A DNA stretch of 39,889 nt from an uncultured Ruminococcus sp. Lineage in GTDB: Bacteria > Bacillota > Clostridia > Lachnospirales > Lachnospiraceae. The notes beneath the pieces are model-generated. The model was not told the origin of the DNA. It was given only the letters and a program-made list of their open reading frames with translations, and did not search any database. The stretch covers positions 1 to 39,889 of the forward strand of contig CAJFGR010000017.1 in the NCBI GenBank assembly GCA_904377845.1, in the 5' to 3' direction. Below, one piece after another: positions 7,815 to 17,353 of the stretch (its first letter is position 1; every line of letters starts with the position of its first letter). The translations under genes and the position numbers were made by a program.

Positions 7815-9218
7815 TCATTTTTTCCACGCTTCTTTTAAAAGATTTACAGCATCTTTGATCTTATCTTCATTCATATTAGCATATCCGAGAAGTATTACGG
7901 CTTCTTCTCTCTCTCTGCTTCCCTCCACATAGTATTCGGAAAGGCCGTATACTTTGACTCCTTTTCGCGCCGCAAGTCCGATCAGCTCCTCTTCGCTTCT
8001 GCCGTCGCAAAAATGAAGCAGCAGATGGACTCCTGCATTTTCTCCTGAAACCGTAAAATCTGCCCCCCACTCCCGCAGAGCCGCAAGCAGTGTATCATGT
8101 CTGCTCTTATACAGAGCACGCATTTTATTTAAATGCCGTTCATAATACCCGTCCTCGATAAACCTCTGGAGTATCAGCTGATCCACTTTAGATACTGTCG
8201 AACTGATAAATCCGCATCGTTCCTCATACATTCTGCAAAGTGTCTCGGGAAGAACCATATAGCTCATTCGGATTGCCGGGGCAATGGACTTGGAAAACGT
8301 ACCGATGTAGATCACCCTGCCTTTACCGTCATAGCCCTGAAGTGCAGGGATCGGCTTGCCTTTATACCGGAATTCACTGTCGTAGTCATCTTCTATGATA
8401 TACCTGCCTTCTATTCTGCCCGCCCAGCCAAGAAGTTCCATCCGCCTTTTAATCGGCATTACCGTACCGAGCGGATACTGATGGGAAGGCATAACGAAGG
8501 CGATATCCGCGCCGGATGTTTCCAGCTTGTCTACCCTCATTCCTCTTGCGTCCATATCCACCGTACACACTTCGCATGAAAGATTCTCAAAGAGACGGTA
8601 AGCCTGCCTGTAAGTCGGATTTTCCAAAGCGACCCGATGCTGTGTACCGATTACGGCACACAACAGCATAAGCAGATAATCGTTGCCTGCGCCTATAATA
8701 ATCTGCTCCGGCGTACAGTTCACACCTCTGGCCTGATGGAGATAACTGCTTATTGCATTTCTCAGCCCCCACTCGCCCTGGGGACATCCCAGACGGAACA
8801 GTTCTGCCCTGTCATCCACAAGGCATTCTCTGGAGAGCTTTCTCCAGACATTATATGGAAAACTCTTCAGATCCACACCATTCGGAGTAAAATCATAGAT
8901 ATATGTCTCCTTTACTCTCGCATCATTTTTCCTCGTGCTGCAGCATTGCGGCCGGATCTGATAAAGACCGTCAATCTGTGCTGCAAAGTATCCCCTGCAG
9001 GGCTGGGCTTCAATATATCCCTCGGATAACAGCTGCTCATATGCCAGTTCCACCGTGCTCCGGCTTACATCAAGGCAGCGGCTCAGAGCCCGTGTAGACG
9101 GCAGTTTCTCACCGCTTGCGATATGTCCGTCTCTGATTTCAGAGCGAATATACTCATAAATCTGTGCATATAACGGAATTTTTCCATCGGATTTCAGATT
9201 GATTGCCAGTTCATACAT
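7815..9218 (-). CDS. MocR-type regulator (GntR helix-turn-helix + aminotransferase fold)
   Basis: 467 residues. The N-terminal ~75 residues are a GntR winged helix (PLYAQIYEYIRSEI..GEKLPSTRALSRCLDVSRSTVELAYEQLLSEGYI). The rest is a class I aminotransferase-like domain with EDDYDSEF and a candidate PLP-binding Lys in GTFSKSIAP. MocR proteins use PLP or its adducts as a ligand; well-studied members control vitamin B6 or GABA genes. No pdx or gab gene is in the window, so the target is unknown. The ATG comes one base after the glnS stop with only a weak Shine-Dalgarno, so translation is probably coupled to glnS and both are on one mRNA. Confidence 0.9.
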   Translation of the reverse strand: MYELAINLKSDGKIPLYAQIYEYIRSEIRDGHIASGEKLPSTRALSRCLDVSRSTVELAYEQLLSEGYIEAQPCRGYFAAQIDGLYQIRPQCCSTRKNDARVKETYIYDFTPNGVDLKSFPYNVWRKLSRECLVDDRAELFRLGCPQGEWGLRNAISSYLHQARGVNCTPEQIIIGAGNDYLLMLLCAVIGTQHRVALENPTYRQAYRLFENLSCEVCTVDMDARGMRVDKLETSGADIAFVMPSHQYPLGTVMPIKRRMELLGWAGRIEGRYIIEDDYDSEFRYKGKPIPALQGYDGKGRVIYIGTFSKSIAPAIRMSYMVLPETLCRMYEERCGFISSTVSKVDQLILQRFIEDGYYERHLNKMRALYKSRHDTLLAALREWGADFTVSGENAGVHLLLHFCDGRSEEELIGLAARKGVKVYGLSEYYVEGSREREEAVILLGYANMNEDKIKDAVNLLKEAWKK

Positions 9219-9219
9219 A

Positions 9220-10890
9220 TTATTTCTTCGGAAGCTTAAATGAGCTCTTCAGGGATACGATACGGTTAAACACCAGATGTTCCGGTTCCGAGTCATGAGA
9301 GTCAATACAGAAATAGCCGTTTCTTACAAACTGGAAGCTGTCGTATGCCCCATATCCCTCAAAACTGGGCTCTACATATGCGTCTTTTACCACTGTAAGA
9401 GAGTTCGGATTCAGGTTCAGCGAACCATCCTCCTTATTATATACACCTTTTTCTTCGTCAATCAGATTCTCGTACAGGCGTACTTCTGCTTTCTGTGCAT
9501 GGGAAGCCGGAACCCAGTGAATCGTTCCTTTCACTTTTCTTCCTGTAAACCCGCTTCCTGCCTTTGTCTCCGGATCATAAGTACAATGCACAACTGTCAC
9601 GTTTCCGTTCTCATCTTTTTCAAATCCCACACATTTCACAAAGTAGGCGTGCATCAGGCGCACTTCATTTCCGGGGAAGAGACGGAAATATTTTTTTGGC
9701 GGCTCTTCCATAAAGTCGTCTCTCTCAATATAAAGCTCCCGACCGAACGGAACCTTCCTGCTTCCGAGCTCTTCATTTTCAAGGTTATTTGCCACATCAA
9801 GATATTCAATCTGTCCCTCCGGATAATTGTCGATCACAAGCTTAATCGGATCAAGGACAGCCATCATACGCGGCTTCTTCATCTTAAGATCTTCCCGGAT
9901 ACAGTACTCCAGCATCGCATAATCCACAGAGCTCTGCGCTTTCGATACACCGCACAGGTCAATAAACATCTTTATGGACTCCGGTGTAAATCCCCGTCTT
10001 CTGAGCGCAGCTATAGAAACAAGGCGCGGATCATCCCATCCGTCCACGATTCCGTCTTCCACCAGCTTTTTGATATATCTCTTTCCTGTCACTACATTTG
10101 TCAGGTACAGTTTTGCAAACTCAATCTGTCTGGGCGGATTTTCAAATTCACATTCACGCACAACCCAGTCGTAGAGCGGTCTGTGATCCTCGAACTCAAG
10201 GGTACATATGGAGTGTGTAATTTCCTCTATAGCATCCTCGATCGGATGTGCAAAATCATACATCGGATAGATGCACCATTTGTCTCCTGTATTGTGGTGT
10301 GTCATATGTGCAACACGGTAAATGACCGGATCGCGCATATTGATATTCGGAGATGCCATATCGATCTTGGCCCGTAGCACCTTTTCTCCATCCTTGTACT
10401 TTCCGTCTTTCATCTCCTCAAAGAGTCTTAAATTTTCCTCCACAGAACGGTTGCGGTACGGGCTCTCCTTTCCCGGTTCCGTAAGAGTACCCCTGTACTC
10501 TCTCATCTCTTCCGCTGTCAGATCACATACAAAGGCCTTCCCTTTTCTGATCAGTTTGACAGCACACTCATACATCTGATCAAAATAATCAGAAGCAAAA
10601 TAGAGATGGTCGCCCCAGTCGGCTCCCAGCCATTTAATATCTTCCTTGATTGAATCAACAAATTCCATCTTTTCTTTCGTAGGATTAGTATCATCAAATC
10701 TCATATGGAATGTGCCGCCGTACTCCTGTGCCAGCCCGTAATTTAAAAGGATTGACTTAGCGTGTCCGATATGAAGATATCCGTTCGGTTCAGGCGGGAA
10801 TCTCGTACATACATGATCGTAAACACCTTCTGCAAGGTCTTTGTCTATTTCCTGTTCGATAAAATTCTTTGAAACAGTTTCGTTTTCCAT
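9220..10890 (-). CDS. glnS: Glutaminyl-tRNA synthetase
   Basis: Charges tRNA-Gln with glutamine directly. 556 residues, the usual GlnRS size. Class I signature [15 protein letters not shown] lies near residues 34-48, followed by the GlnRS-specific [10 protein letters not shown]. The second signature, normally KMSKS (VMSKRKL in E. coli), appears only as [11 protein letters not shown], a degenerate version. The C-terminal beta-barrel anticodon-binding part is present. The start is the ATG at 10888-10890 with GAGGAGG upstream; a longer frame lacks a site. Many Firmicutes make Gln-tRNA by the GatCAB amidation route instead, so a GlnRS here points to lineages such as Lachnospiraceae that carry glnS. 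A MocR gene follows one base after the stop. Confidence 0.96.
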   Translation of the reverse strand: MENETVSKNFIEQEIDKDLAEGVYDHVCTRFPPEPNGYLHIGHAKSILLNYGLAQEYGGTFHMRFDDTNPTKEKMEFVDSIKEDIKWLGADWGDHLYFASDYFDQMYECAVKLIRKGKAFVCDLTAEEMREYRGTLTEPGKESPYRNRSVEENLRLFEEMKDGKYKDGEKVLRAKIDMASPNINMRDPVIYRVAHMTHHNTGDKWCIYPMYDFAHPIEDAIEEITHSICTLEFEDHRPLYDWVVRECEFENPPRQIEFAKLYLTNVVTGKRYIKKLVEDGIVDGWDDPRLVSIAALRRRGFTPESIKMFIDLCGVSKAQSSVDYAMLEYCIREDLKMKKPRMMAVLDPIKLVIDNYPEGQIEYLDVANNLENEELGSRKVPFGRELYIERDDFMEEPPKKYFRLFPGNEVRLMHAYFVKCVGFEKDENGNVTVVHCTYDPETKAGSGFTGRKVKGTIHWVPASHAQKAEVRLYENLIDEEKGVYNKEDGSLNLNPNSLTVVKDAYVEPSFEGYGAYDSFQFVRNGYFCIDSHDSEPEHLVFNRIVSLKSSFKLPKK

Positions 10891-10929
10891 TGTCTCCTCC
10901 TCTATATAAAGCAAACATTCATGAAAGTT

Positions 10930-10958
10930 ATCTTACCATAAAATGCAAACGACCACAA
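10930..10958 (-). promoter_or_regulatory. Probable promoter of glnS-mocR
   Basis: Minus strand TTGTGG (10953-10958), 17-base spacer, TAAGAT (10930-10935). The -35 touches the edge of the hairpin at 10957-11005. Confidence 0.5.
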
Positions 10959-11005
10959 GTGCCGGAAAACGTTCTGCCCTAAAAGCAGTCCGTCTTCCGG
11001 CACTT
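10957..11005. terminator. Hairpin after the 116-aa gene, possible terminator
   Basis: AAGTGCCGGAA / TTCCGGCACTT (11 bp) enclosing a smaller CTGC/GCAG stem. It lies 62 bases beyond the stop of the upstream minus-strand gene. The tail is not T-rich on the minus strand (CTTGTGG), so termination may be weak, and the glnS -35 overlaps the hairpin edge. Confidence 0.5.
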
Positions 11006-11066
11006 TACTTCTGTTTGCAGAGCGGATCATCTATAACGCTACGGATTATACCTTGCTTTGCAAAAA

Positions 11067-11417
11067 TTAAGCCAGAGCATTCGCACCACTCTGCTCGAAA
11101 AAGCGCTCCACCTCTGACAACAGCCCCGCGAAATAGAGACACAGAACCGGATCGGCGTCAGGATGTTTCTTCCGTATATCATAACACTGCACTCCGATCA
11201 ACACCGTGTGAGAAGCCCTCCAGTCTCTTTCGAGTACCGGCAGAAAGTCCTCAATATCTTCACCGTCTATACGAAAAAAGATCTCGATATTGTTCTTCAT
11301 CGTATCAAAATATCTGTAAAAATATGGAAGCTCTCCCTGTTCCATCCCCCTGACAAACTCCATCAATTTCTCCAGTTCTTCTCTTAAAGCCTCAAGCTCC
11401 TCTCTTCCAATTTTCAT
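11067..11417 (-). CDS. Hypothetical protein, 116 aa
   Basis: A soluble, acidic, mostly helical protein (LEALREELEKLMEFVRG at the N-terminus, probable coiled coil) with no membrane segment and no motif I can assign. The ribosome binding site GGAGG lies eight bases before the ATG. It is a single gene between tRNA-Thr (opposite strand) and glnS, followed by a hairpin. Function unknown. Confidence 0.75.
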   Translation of the reverse strand: MKIGREELEALREELEKLMEFVRGMEQGELPYFYRYFDTMKNNIEIFFRIDGEDIEDFLPVLERDWRASHTVLIGVQCYDIRKKHPDADPVLCLYFAGLLSEVERFFEQSGANALA

Positions 11418-11518
11418 TCTTTTTCCTCCAGTCTTGCCGGAAACACCACTGTGTTATCCAAGTATAGCACAGATGGATATAAAAAAGATAAAATGACAGG
11501 AATCATTGCATTTTTCTA

Positions 11519-11548
11519 TTGACAATCCCTGACACACTGGTGTATATT
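11519..11548 (+). promoter_or_regulatory. Promoter of tRNA-Thr
   Basis: TTGACA (11519-11524), 18-base spacer, TATATT (11543-11548), about 30 bases upstream of the tRNA. Confidence 0.8.
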
Positions 11549-11578
11549 AGTCATTGCGTATGAAAGCATATGCACTAA

Positions 11579-11651
11579 GCTGTCTTGGCGCAGTCGGTAG
11601 CGCGTCGCCTTGGTAAGGCGGAGGTCGGGGGTTCAAGTCCCCTAGACAGCT
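11579..11651 (+). tRNA. tRNA-Thr (anticodon GGT)
   Basis: Full cloverleaf: acceptor GCTGTCT/AGACAGC, D arm GCGC..GCGC, anticodon stem TCGCC/GGCGG with loop TTGGTAA (anticodon GGT, reads ACC and ACT), T arm GGGGG-TTCAAGT-CCCCT, discriminator T. No CCA is encoded. Single-gene unit with its own promoter and terminator. Confidence 0.97.
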
Positions 11652-11660
11652 TGTTTTCAT

Positions 11661-11689
11661 AAAAAGTCCCGATTATTCGGGACTTTTTA
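11661..11689. terminator. Bidirectional terminator, tRNA-Thr / dtd
   Basis: AAAAAGTCCCGA / TCGGGACTTTTT directly after the tRNA and directly after the dtd stop codon on the other strand. Confidence 0.9.
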
Positions 11690-12136
11690 TTATAACTTCT
11701 CGGAGTCGAGAATAATCGTAAACGGTCCGTCATTTATCAGACTGACCTCCATCTCCGCACCGAAACTTCCTTTCTGTACATCAGCAACTCTTTTTTTGCA
11801 TTCGCTGATTATATATTCGTAGAGCTCATTAGCTCTGTCGGGAGCTCCCGCCTCTATAAAACTCGGTCTGTTTCCCTTTTTACAGTTGGCATACAGGGTA
11901 AACTGAGACACCAGCAGCAGACTGCCGTCTACATCTGCGAGAGACAGATTAGTTTTTCCGTTCTCATCTTCAAAGATTCTCAGGCCAATCATCTTTCTGA
12001 TCATTTTATCTGCAGTCTGTTCTGTATCACTGTCAGAGACACCGATCAGCACCAGATATCCTTTTCTGATTTCGCCGATTACCTTCCCCTCAACACGTAC
12101 CGAAGCTTCTGTTACTCTCTGAATTACAAATCGCAT
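11690..12136 (-). CDS. dtd: D-aminoacyl-tRNA deacylase
   Basis: Hydrolyses D-amino acids (and Gly from tRNA-Ala) off mischarged tRNAs, a proofreading enzyme in the cytoplasm. 148 residues, the normal Dtd size. The N-terminus [13 protein letters not shown] is typical, and both active-site signatures are present: SQFTLYA and the C-terminal Gly-cisPro motif NDGPFT. The start is the ATG at 12134-12136 with AAAGGA upstream; an in-frame start further upstream would lie in the CPBP coding region. The ATG follows the CPBP stop codon by one base, so they are cotranscribed. Confidence 0.96.
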   Translation of the reverse strand: MRFVIQRVTEASVRVEGKVIGEIRKGYLVLIGVSDSDTEQTADKMIRKMIGLRIFEDENGKTNLSLADVDGSLLLVSQFTLYANCKKGNRPSFIEAGAPDRANELYEYIISECKKRVADVQKGSFGAEMEVSLINDGPFTIILDSEKL

Positions 12137-12137
12137 T

Positions 12138-12980
12138 CTATTTTCCTTTCTTTTTTTCGCCGATTCCAAAATGCATCATAACAAGTACAATAATCAGCAG
12201 TGGAACGCTTGCCATAATAACCAGTCCCAGAAAAAAATCCGGGAAAAATCTGCTCTCAAAATCAATCACTACGGTCCCGAAGAAATTAAACAGCGCGTGC
12301 ATTGCCATAAGGACTAACAGGCTCTGATAGCGCCATACAAGATAACCCAAAAGGAATCCGAATACGGACGTATAGATTCCCTGTACCAGATTCATGTGAA
12401 AGATACCAAAAAGAACGGACTGAATCAGATTCGCCACAATAAAGCAGGCGCCGGCTCTTCTTAAATACTGCAGGATCAGGCCACGGAATATTGTTTCTTC
12501 AACAAGGGGCGGCAGAATCAATGTTGCAGCCACCCATACAGGAGAATATTCGTTCAGCCCCGATGTTTCAACAAGTTCCGTATAATTTTCCATCGCTGAC
12601 GGTGCAATCACCGCAATTACTCCCATAAGCAGGGATGCCGCGTGCTGAACGGCAAACGTCAGTGGCACGAGCCATATAAAGCACACCGGGGAAAGCCTTG
12701 CAGTCTGCGCATCAACAAATCTTCCAAGCCCCTGCGGCTCAATAAAAGCAAAATAATACCATAGCAGAAATACAGTTCCCGGTATCACATAAATCAGGCA
12801 GGAATAAAGATTGAGATGATTCATCATAAAATCATAAACCAGATCCACACCGGCACTCCCGCCTATTACAAGACCGATAACCGAGGCTCCTATGACCAGC
12901 AGTATGCCGGCACCATTTATCAGAACCATAGTTATTATGAACACAAGAGCAGCTATTCCGTAATTTGAAGCTTTTTTCAT
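12138..12980 (-). CDS. CPBP-family intramembrane protease (CAAX/Abi)
   Basis: 280 residues with about seven to eight hydrophobic segments. The CPBP signature is intact: EETIFRG (Glu-Glu motif 1, near residue 160), FGIFHMN (motif 2 His) and MHALFNF (motif 3). Bacterial members are membrane glutamate proteases whose substrates are mostly unknown; some mature peptides or act in self-immunity. It lies about 100 bases behind sigH and one base before dtd. AAAGGAG precedes the ATG. Two tandem 18-base repeats lie directly upstream (12997-13034), so it may be regulated separately from the sigH cluster. Confidence 0.9.
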   Translation of the reverse strand: MKKASNYGIAALVFIITMVLINGAGILLVIGASVIGLVIGGSAGVDLVYDFMMNHLNLYSCLIYVIPGTVFLLWYYFAFIEPQGLGRFVDAQTARLSPVCFIWLVPLTFAVQHAASLLMGVIAVIAPSAMENYTELVETSGLNEYSPVWVAATLILPPLVEETIFRGLILQYLRRAGACFIVANLIQSVLFGIFHMNLVQGIYTSVFGFLLGYLVWRYQSLLVLMAMHALFNFFGTVVIDFESRFFPDFFLGLVIMASVPLLIIVLVMMHFGIGEKKKGK

Positions 12981-12996
12981 TCTTTCGTCTCCTTTT

Positions 12997-13034
12997 ATCT
13001 TCTTAACTGTACCTCCATCTTCTTAACCGTACCT
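12997..13034. repeat. Tandem 18-base direct repeat, 20-base period
   Basis: ATCTTCTTAACYGTACCT occurs at 12997-13014 and 13017-13034 (one difference), two helical turns apart, immediately upstream of the CPBP ribosome binding site. Could be a regulator site or a recent small duplication. Confidence 0.6.
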
Positions 13035-13078
13035 AAAATGGACGCAGAAGAAATACACTTCCGTATTCCGGCGGACTG

Positions 13079-13699
13079 TTAATCTCCCCGCCGTAGCATT
13101 TTCTCCGCTTTTCCCCTTATCCTCTGAATCGCATTATCGACAGATTTCGGGCTTTTCTCAAGGATCTCGGCTATTTTCTTATAATCCGTACCCATAAGGT
13201 GAAGATAAAGCACATGATTTTCAAATGGACTCAACATCTCTTTTAGCTGTTCTACAAAGGCTTCTGTGTATTCTCTGCCAAAATACAGCGCCTCGGGATT
13301 ATTCTCCTGCTCCGGCTCAATCGTATCAATCAGCTGCATCTTTTTTCCGTCCTGGCGGTGCTCACTTTCCTCATAAAGTGAAATATATGAGTTAAGCGGC
13401 AGATGCTTCTTACGTTTTGACGCCTCAATGGCACTGTACATCTGACGCGATACACAGAGCTCCGCAAAACTTGCAAACGAATTGCCAGCAGACGGATCAT
13501 AATCCCTGACCGCTTTGATCAGCCCGATCATGCCCTCCTGAATAAGATCTTCATTTTCGCCGCCCAACAGAAACATGGCGCGTGCTTTTTTACGTACCAT
13601 GGACTTATATTTATCCATGATATAATCCATGACACCCCGTTCTCCGTCCCTCAGTTCGGCGATGAGCTGTTCGTCTGTCATTTTTTCATATTTTTTCAT
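13079..13699 (-). CDS. sigH: RNA polymerase sigma-H-type factor
   Basis: 206-residue sigma-70 family factor. Region 2 is seen as NEDLIQEGMIGLIKAVRDYDPSAGNSFASFAELCVSRQMYSAI (residues about 49-92). Region 4 is a helix-turn-helix near the C-terminus (YKKIAEILEKSPKSVDNAIQRI). Region 3 is absent, as in SigH. Sequence and the preceding cysE-cysS-mrnC-rlmB order match the Bacillus sigH locus, so I assign SigH (Spo0H), the factor of early sporulation and transition state. In Bacillus, yacP lies between rlmB and sigH; here it is missing, and a CPBP protease follows instead of rpmGB-secE-nusG. The start has GGGATGGTGA upstream, 24 bases after rlmB. Confidence 0.93.
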   Translation of the reverse strand: MKKYEKMTDEQLIAELRDGERGVMDYIMDKYKSMVRKKARAMFLLGGENEDLIQEGMIGLIKAVRDYDPSAGNSFASFAELCVSRQMYSAIEASKRKKHLPLNSYISLYEESEHRQDGKKMQLIDTIEPEQENNPEALYFGREYTEAFVEQLKEMLSPFENHVLYLHLMGTDYKKIAEILEKSPKSVDNAIQRIRGKAEKMLRRGD

Positions 13700-13722
13700 G
13701 ATTCACCATCCCGGTTCTGGTT

Positions 13723-14502
13723 CTATGCTTTGCGGAGCCTCTGTCTCACAATTTCATAGGCAAGGACGCCTCCTGCCACAGAAGCATTCAGGGAAGTAAT
13801 CTCACCTTTCATGGGAATACCGGCAATAAAATCACATTTTTCTTTTACAAGACGGCTCACGCCTTCTCCTTCATTCCCGATCACAAGTCCGATAGGACCT
13901 GTCAGGTTAAGATCATACATACGCTCTCCGTCCATATCAGCGCACACAAACCATAAGCCTTTCTCTTTCAGCTCCTCAATAGTTTTAACGAGATTAGTAA
14001 CTTTGGCAACAGGCGTATAATTGAGCGCGCCAGCGGATGTTTTTGCTACAGTTGCAGTAAGTCCTGCCGCCCGGCGCTTTGGAATGATAACGCCGTGTGC
14101 CCCGGCAATATTTGCAGTACGGATAATAGCTCCGAGATTATGAGGATCCTCAATTCCATCCAGAAGGATCAGAAACGGATCTTCCCCCCTCTCTTCTGCA
14201 AGTTTCAGCATATCTTCTATCTCTGAATAATCATAGGCTGCAGCATATGCAACCACCCCCTGATGTTTTCCTGTCTGGGACAGCTGATTGAGCCGTTCTC
14301 TGCTTACAAAGCTCAGAAGAGCTCCATGCTTTTTTGCTTCACGGATAATCGTACGGACAGGGCCGTCCTGACATCCGTCCAGCACGAACAGCTTATCAAT
14401 CGTCCTTCCTGAGCGGAATGCCTCCAGCACTGCATTACGTCCTTCAATAACCAGTGTATGACTGTTCTGGCTCTCTGCATTTTCTTTTTTTATATCCTGC
14501 AT
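13723..14502 (-). CDS. rlmB: 23S rRNA 2'-O-methyltransferase RlmB (TrmH/SpoU family)
   Basis: 259-residue SPOUT methyltransferase. The N-terminal ~75 residues are the substrate-binding domain (VIEGRNAVLEAFRSGRTIDKL). The catalytic knot shows motif 1 DPHNLGAIIRTA, motif 2 GLVIGNEGEGVS and motif 3 PMKGEITSLNASVAGGVLAYE. RlmB methylates the ribose of G2251 in the peptidyl transferase region; another SpoU target cannot be excluded, but the position between mrnC and sigH supports RlmB. The ATG overlaps the mrnC stop by one base (TAATG). Confidence 0.94.
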   Translation of the reverse strand: MQDIKKENAESQNSHTLVIEGRNAVLEAFRSGRTIDKLFVLDGCQDGPVRTIIREAKKHGALLSFVSRERLNQLSQTGKHQGVVAYAAAYDYSEIEDMLKLAEERGEDPFLILLDGIEDPHNLGAIIRTANIAGAHGVIIPKRRAAGLTATVAKTSAGALNYTPVAKVTNLVKTIEELKEKGLWFVCADMDGERMYDLNLTGPIGLVIGNEGEGVSRLVKEKCDFIAGIPMKGEITSLNASVAGGVLAYEIVRQRLRKA

Positions 14503-14963
14503 TACTTTTCCTCTTCCTGATTTCTTTCTTCCATACTGTGCAGACCGATCGTCACAAGCTCTGTCAGTCTTGCATACTCATGATTCAGATAGAGATAACC
14601 GATCAGTGCTTCAAACCCTGTCGCCCTTCGGTAATCGGTAATCGACTGGTTTTTGGCCGGAGTAACACTTCTGGCATTTCGGCCTCTGCGGTATACCGCG
14701 TGCTCCTGCTCTGTCAGATGTTCCTGCATGGAACGCATCATATACGACTGGGATGAAGCCTGCACATAACGGCTTGTCTCCTCGTGCAGCTTATGCACCT
14801 GCCGGTTTCCCTTTCCTGCCACCATCAGTTTAATAATAAGATCAAATACACAGTCGCCGATATAGGCAAGCACAAGCGGTGAAACACTCCTCGGATCAGC
14901 CTGTGCCATACCGGGAATTTCAGCAATATAATGCTCCAATCCGTATTCTACGCTTTTTTCCAT
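14502..14963 (-). CDS. mrnC: Mini-ribonuclease III
   Basis: 153 residues: an RNase III catalytic domain without double-stranded RNA-binding domain. The metal ligands are D37 (YIGDCVFD) and E118 ([13 protein letters not shown]). In Bacillus, MrnC matures the ends of 23S rRNA. It overlaps the 3' end of cysS by 16 bases and rlmB by one base, in the conserved cysS-mrnC-rlmB order. The start in the cysS overlap is the only reasonable one. Confidence 0.95.
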   Translation of the reverse strand: MEKSVEYGLEHYIAEIPGMAQADPRSVSPLVLAYIGDCVFDLIIKLMVAGKGNRQVHKLHEETSRYVQASSQSYMMRSMQEHLTEQEHAVYRRGRNARSVTPAKNQSITDYRRATGFEALIGYLYLNHEYARLTELVTIGLHSMEERNQEEEK

Positions 14964-16354
14964 TTTACCCCTTCTCTTGTATCCTCAAGAATGATTCCTT
15001 TCGCAAGAAGTTCATCCCTGATCTGATCAGCCAGTGCAAAGTTTTTCTCTTTTCTCGCCGCCTGTCTCTTCTCAATCAGTGCCTCAATATCCTCATCCAA
15101 TATTTCTTCCTTTTTATCAATGATGATTCCAAGGACATCTGTCAGCCTGAAAAGCGTTTTATAAAGGCTGTCAAGATACTCCCTGGATCTGCTTCCATCT
15201 GCAGTCGTATTAATAAATTTGACCAGATCAAATACAGATGCAATCGCATCCGCTGTGTTAAAGTCATCGTCCATGGATTTCTCAAATCCCTGAACATACT
15301 CCTCCGATTTGTCAAGCAGATCTCTCTCTTCATCCGTCAGTGTTTCGTTTCCGGCATTTTTTGAGAGAAATCTCAGATTCTCTGCCGCTGTAAGAATACG
15401 CTCGAGGCTGGTCTTCGCCGACTCCATCAGTTCTGCGCTGAAGTTAAGCGGGCTCCTGTAATGTGCGCTCAGCATAAAGAAACGCAGAACCTGGAGATCA
15501 TACTTTTCACTGATCTCACGCACAGTAAAGAAATTCCCCAGTGATTTTGACATCTTGCGGTTATCAATATTGAGAAAGCCGTTGTGCATCCAGTACTTTG
15601 CAAATTCTTTGCCATTGGCTGCCTCGCTCTGTGCAATCTCATTTTCATGATGCGGGAAGATGAGATCCTCTCCTCCTGCGTGAATATCGATCTGCTCTCC
15701 GAGATATTTCTTGGACATCTCGGAACACTCGATATGCCATCCCGGCCGTCCTTCGCTCCACGGTGACTCCCATGCCGGTTCTCCTTCTTTTTTGGGTTTC
15801 CAGAGAACAAAATCCAGCGGATCTTCCTTTTCATCCTCTCCTGTGACAAGAAGCGTTCTCTCTCCGGATCTGAGATCATCCAGATTCTTATGAGAAAGTT
15901 TTCCGTAATCCTTAAATTTTCTCGTACGGTAATATACGGTTCCGTTTTTCTCGTACGCATATCCTTTATCGATCAGAGTCTGGATCATGTCCACCATACC
16001 GCAGATTTCCTCAGTCGCCAGAGGGTTTTTCGTCGCAGGCTTGATATTCATGGCATCCATATCCTTTTTGCACTCGGCAATATAGCGTTTGGAAATCTCA
16101 TCCGCTGTTACACCCTCGTCAATCGCTTTTCTGATGATTTTATCATCCACATCAGTAAAATTGGAGACAAAGTTTACATCGTATCCCTTATATTCAAAAT
16201 ATCTTCTCACCGTATCAAACACAATCATAGGACGTGCATTTCCGATATGAATGAAGTTATACACGGTAGGTCCGCACACATACATTTTTACCTTTCCCTC
16301 TTCAAGAGGGACAAACTCTTCTTTTCTCTTTGACAGCGTATTATAGATTTTCAT
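14948..16354 (-). CDS. cysS: Cysteinyl-tRNA synthetase
   Basis: 468-residue class I synthetase. Zn ligand C27 in [13 protein letters not shown] motif FIHIGNARP (residues 34-42), further Zn ligands in [10 protein letters not shown] and [10 protein letters not shown], and KMSKS in [10 protein letters not shown]. The C-terminal helical anticodon domain is complete ([20 protein letters not shown]). Overlaps cysE by 14 bases, so its ribosome binding site (AAAGGAG) lies in the cysE coding region. Controlled, with cysE, by the cysteine T-box at 17044-17308. Confidence 0.97.
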   Translation of the reverse strand: MKIYNTLSKRKEEFVPLEEGKVKMYVCGPTVYNFIHIGNARPMIVFDTVRRYFEYKGYDVNFVSNFTDVDDKIIRKAIDEGVTADEISKRYIAECKKDMDAMNIKPATKNPLATEEICGMVDMIQTLIDKGYAYEKNGTVYYRTRKFKDYGKLSHKNLDDLRSGERTLLVTGEDEKEDPLDFVLWKPKKEGEPAWESPWSEGRPGWHIECSEMSKKYLGEQIDIHAGGEDLIFPHHENEIAQSEAANGKEFAKYWMHNGFLNIDNRKMSKSLGNFFTVREISEKYDLQVLRFFMLSAHYRSPLNFSAELMESAKTSLERILTAAENLRFLSKNAGNETLTDEERDLLDKSEEYVQGFEKSMDDDFNTADAIASVFDLVKFINTTADGSRSREYLDSLYKTLFRLTDVLGIIIDKKEEILDEDIEALIEKRQAARKEKNFALADQIRDELLAKGIILEDTREGVKWKKA

Positions 16355-17027
16355 CTTCTTCTCCTTTCTTCTCTATACATCTTAATTCTTTTATAAGACT
16401 TCTGAGTTCTTTATGCAGCCTGAGATTTTCATCCTGAAGTTTTCTTATATCATTGAGCACCGGATCAGGCAGATGTATCTGATCCATATCAAGCCGTGGG
16501 ACTTTCTTGTTATCCATTTTAACAATACGTCCCGGCACACCGACGACAGTACAGTTTGGAGGGACCTCTTCCAGAACAACAGAACCGGCTCCAATCTTGG
16601 AGTTCTCTCCGATTGTAAATGATCCCAGAATCTTGGCACCTGCACTTACCATCACATTGTCCTCAAGAGTAGGATGTCTCTTTCCTTTCTCCTTGCCGGT
16701 TCCGCCAAGTGTCACTCCTTGATAGAGGGTAACATTATCACCGATCACAGTAGTTTCTCCAATGATAACACCACTGCCGTGGTCAATAAAAAGTCCTCTG
16801 CCGATTGTTGCTCCGGGATGTATTTCAATCCCTGTCTTGCGTGCTCCTCTCTGTGAAATCCATCTTGCCCAGAAATAATGTCCTCTCAGATAAAGTTTAT
16901 GTGCCAGTCTGTATCTTAAGATCACACGGAAACTGGGATACAGGAACACTTCCATATTGGATTTGATAGCGGGATCACGCTCCCGGATCACCTGTATTTC
17001 TTCTTTTATATAAGATATTATGCCCAT
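16341..17027 (-). CDS. cysE: Serine O-acetyltransferase
   Basis: Forms O-acetylserine from serine and acetyl-CoA, the substrate for cysteine synthase (cysK is also in this window). 228 residues with the left-handed beta-helix hexapeptide repeats ([33 protein letters not shown]) and the active-site His residues of the DHGSGV and GKRHP segments. First gene after the T-box leader; its AGGAG comes right after the T-box terminator T-run. Supply of free cysteine and of Cys-tRNA are thus controlled together by uncharged tRNA-Cys. Confidence 0.96.
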   Translation of the reverse strand: MGIISYIKEEIQVIRERDPAIKSNMEVFLYPSFRVILRYRLAHKLYLRGHYFWARWISQRGARKTGIEIHPGATIGRGLFIDHGSGVIIGETTVIGDNVTLYQGVTLGGTGKEKGKRHPTLEDNVMVSAGAKILGSFTIGENSKIGAGSVVLEEVPPNCTVVGVPGRIVKMDNKKVPRLDMDQIHLPDPVLNDIRKLQDENLRLHKELRSLIKELRCIEKKGEEDENL

Positions 17028-17043
17028 ATTTTTCTCCTAGTCT

Positions 17044-17308
17044 AAAATAAAACAACTCCGCCTCATACAAGAGACGAAGTTATATCCGCGGTTCCACTCT
17101 ATTTAAAAGAATCTTATTCTTTCACTCTGAATGCACATAACGCGTGCAGCACGTACCCTGCTACTTATTGCATTCACAGGATCGGCTCCCGGATGCACTT
17201 CACTTATTCTCCGCACGGGGATGCTTTCAGCCGGCGGCATCCCTTCTCTGTGAACTTCTGAATCAGCTACTCTCTCCGTTCTCCGCCTTTATCTATTTAT
17301 CCGACATA
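17044..17308 (-). promoter_or_regulatory. T-box riboswitch, cysteine-specific
   Basis: On the minus strand the T-box core TGGAACCGCGG (17086-17096) is unmistakable, preceded by AGAG. A terminator of 11 pairs follows (AACTTCGTCTC at 17071-17081 with GAGGCGGAGTT at 17054-17064), then a T-run. The upstream part contains a long Stem I with the GCTGAAAG distal loop and a candidate specifier codon TGC (Cys) at 17195-17197. The variable T-box base is A (TGGA), which pairs with discriminator U73 as in tRNA-Cys. Binding of uncharged tRNA-Cys should favour the antiterminator and switch on cysE-cysS and the genes behind. Confidence 0.95.
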
Positions 17309-17314
17309 TAATTT

Positions 17315-17343
17315 ATATTATGAGAATTTTCTTCGTTTGTCAA
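17315..17343 (-). promoter_or_regulatory. Promoter of the T-box/cysE operon
   Basis: Minus strand TTGACA (17338-17343), 17-base spacer, TAATAT (17315-17320). Confidence 0.8.
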
Positions 17344-17353
17344 CATTTTAAAT

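Noticed and set aside
9277-10377. Long plus-strand reading frame opposite glnS
   Set aside because: It is antisense to a clearly conserved gene, has no ribosome binding site and no recognisable domain.
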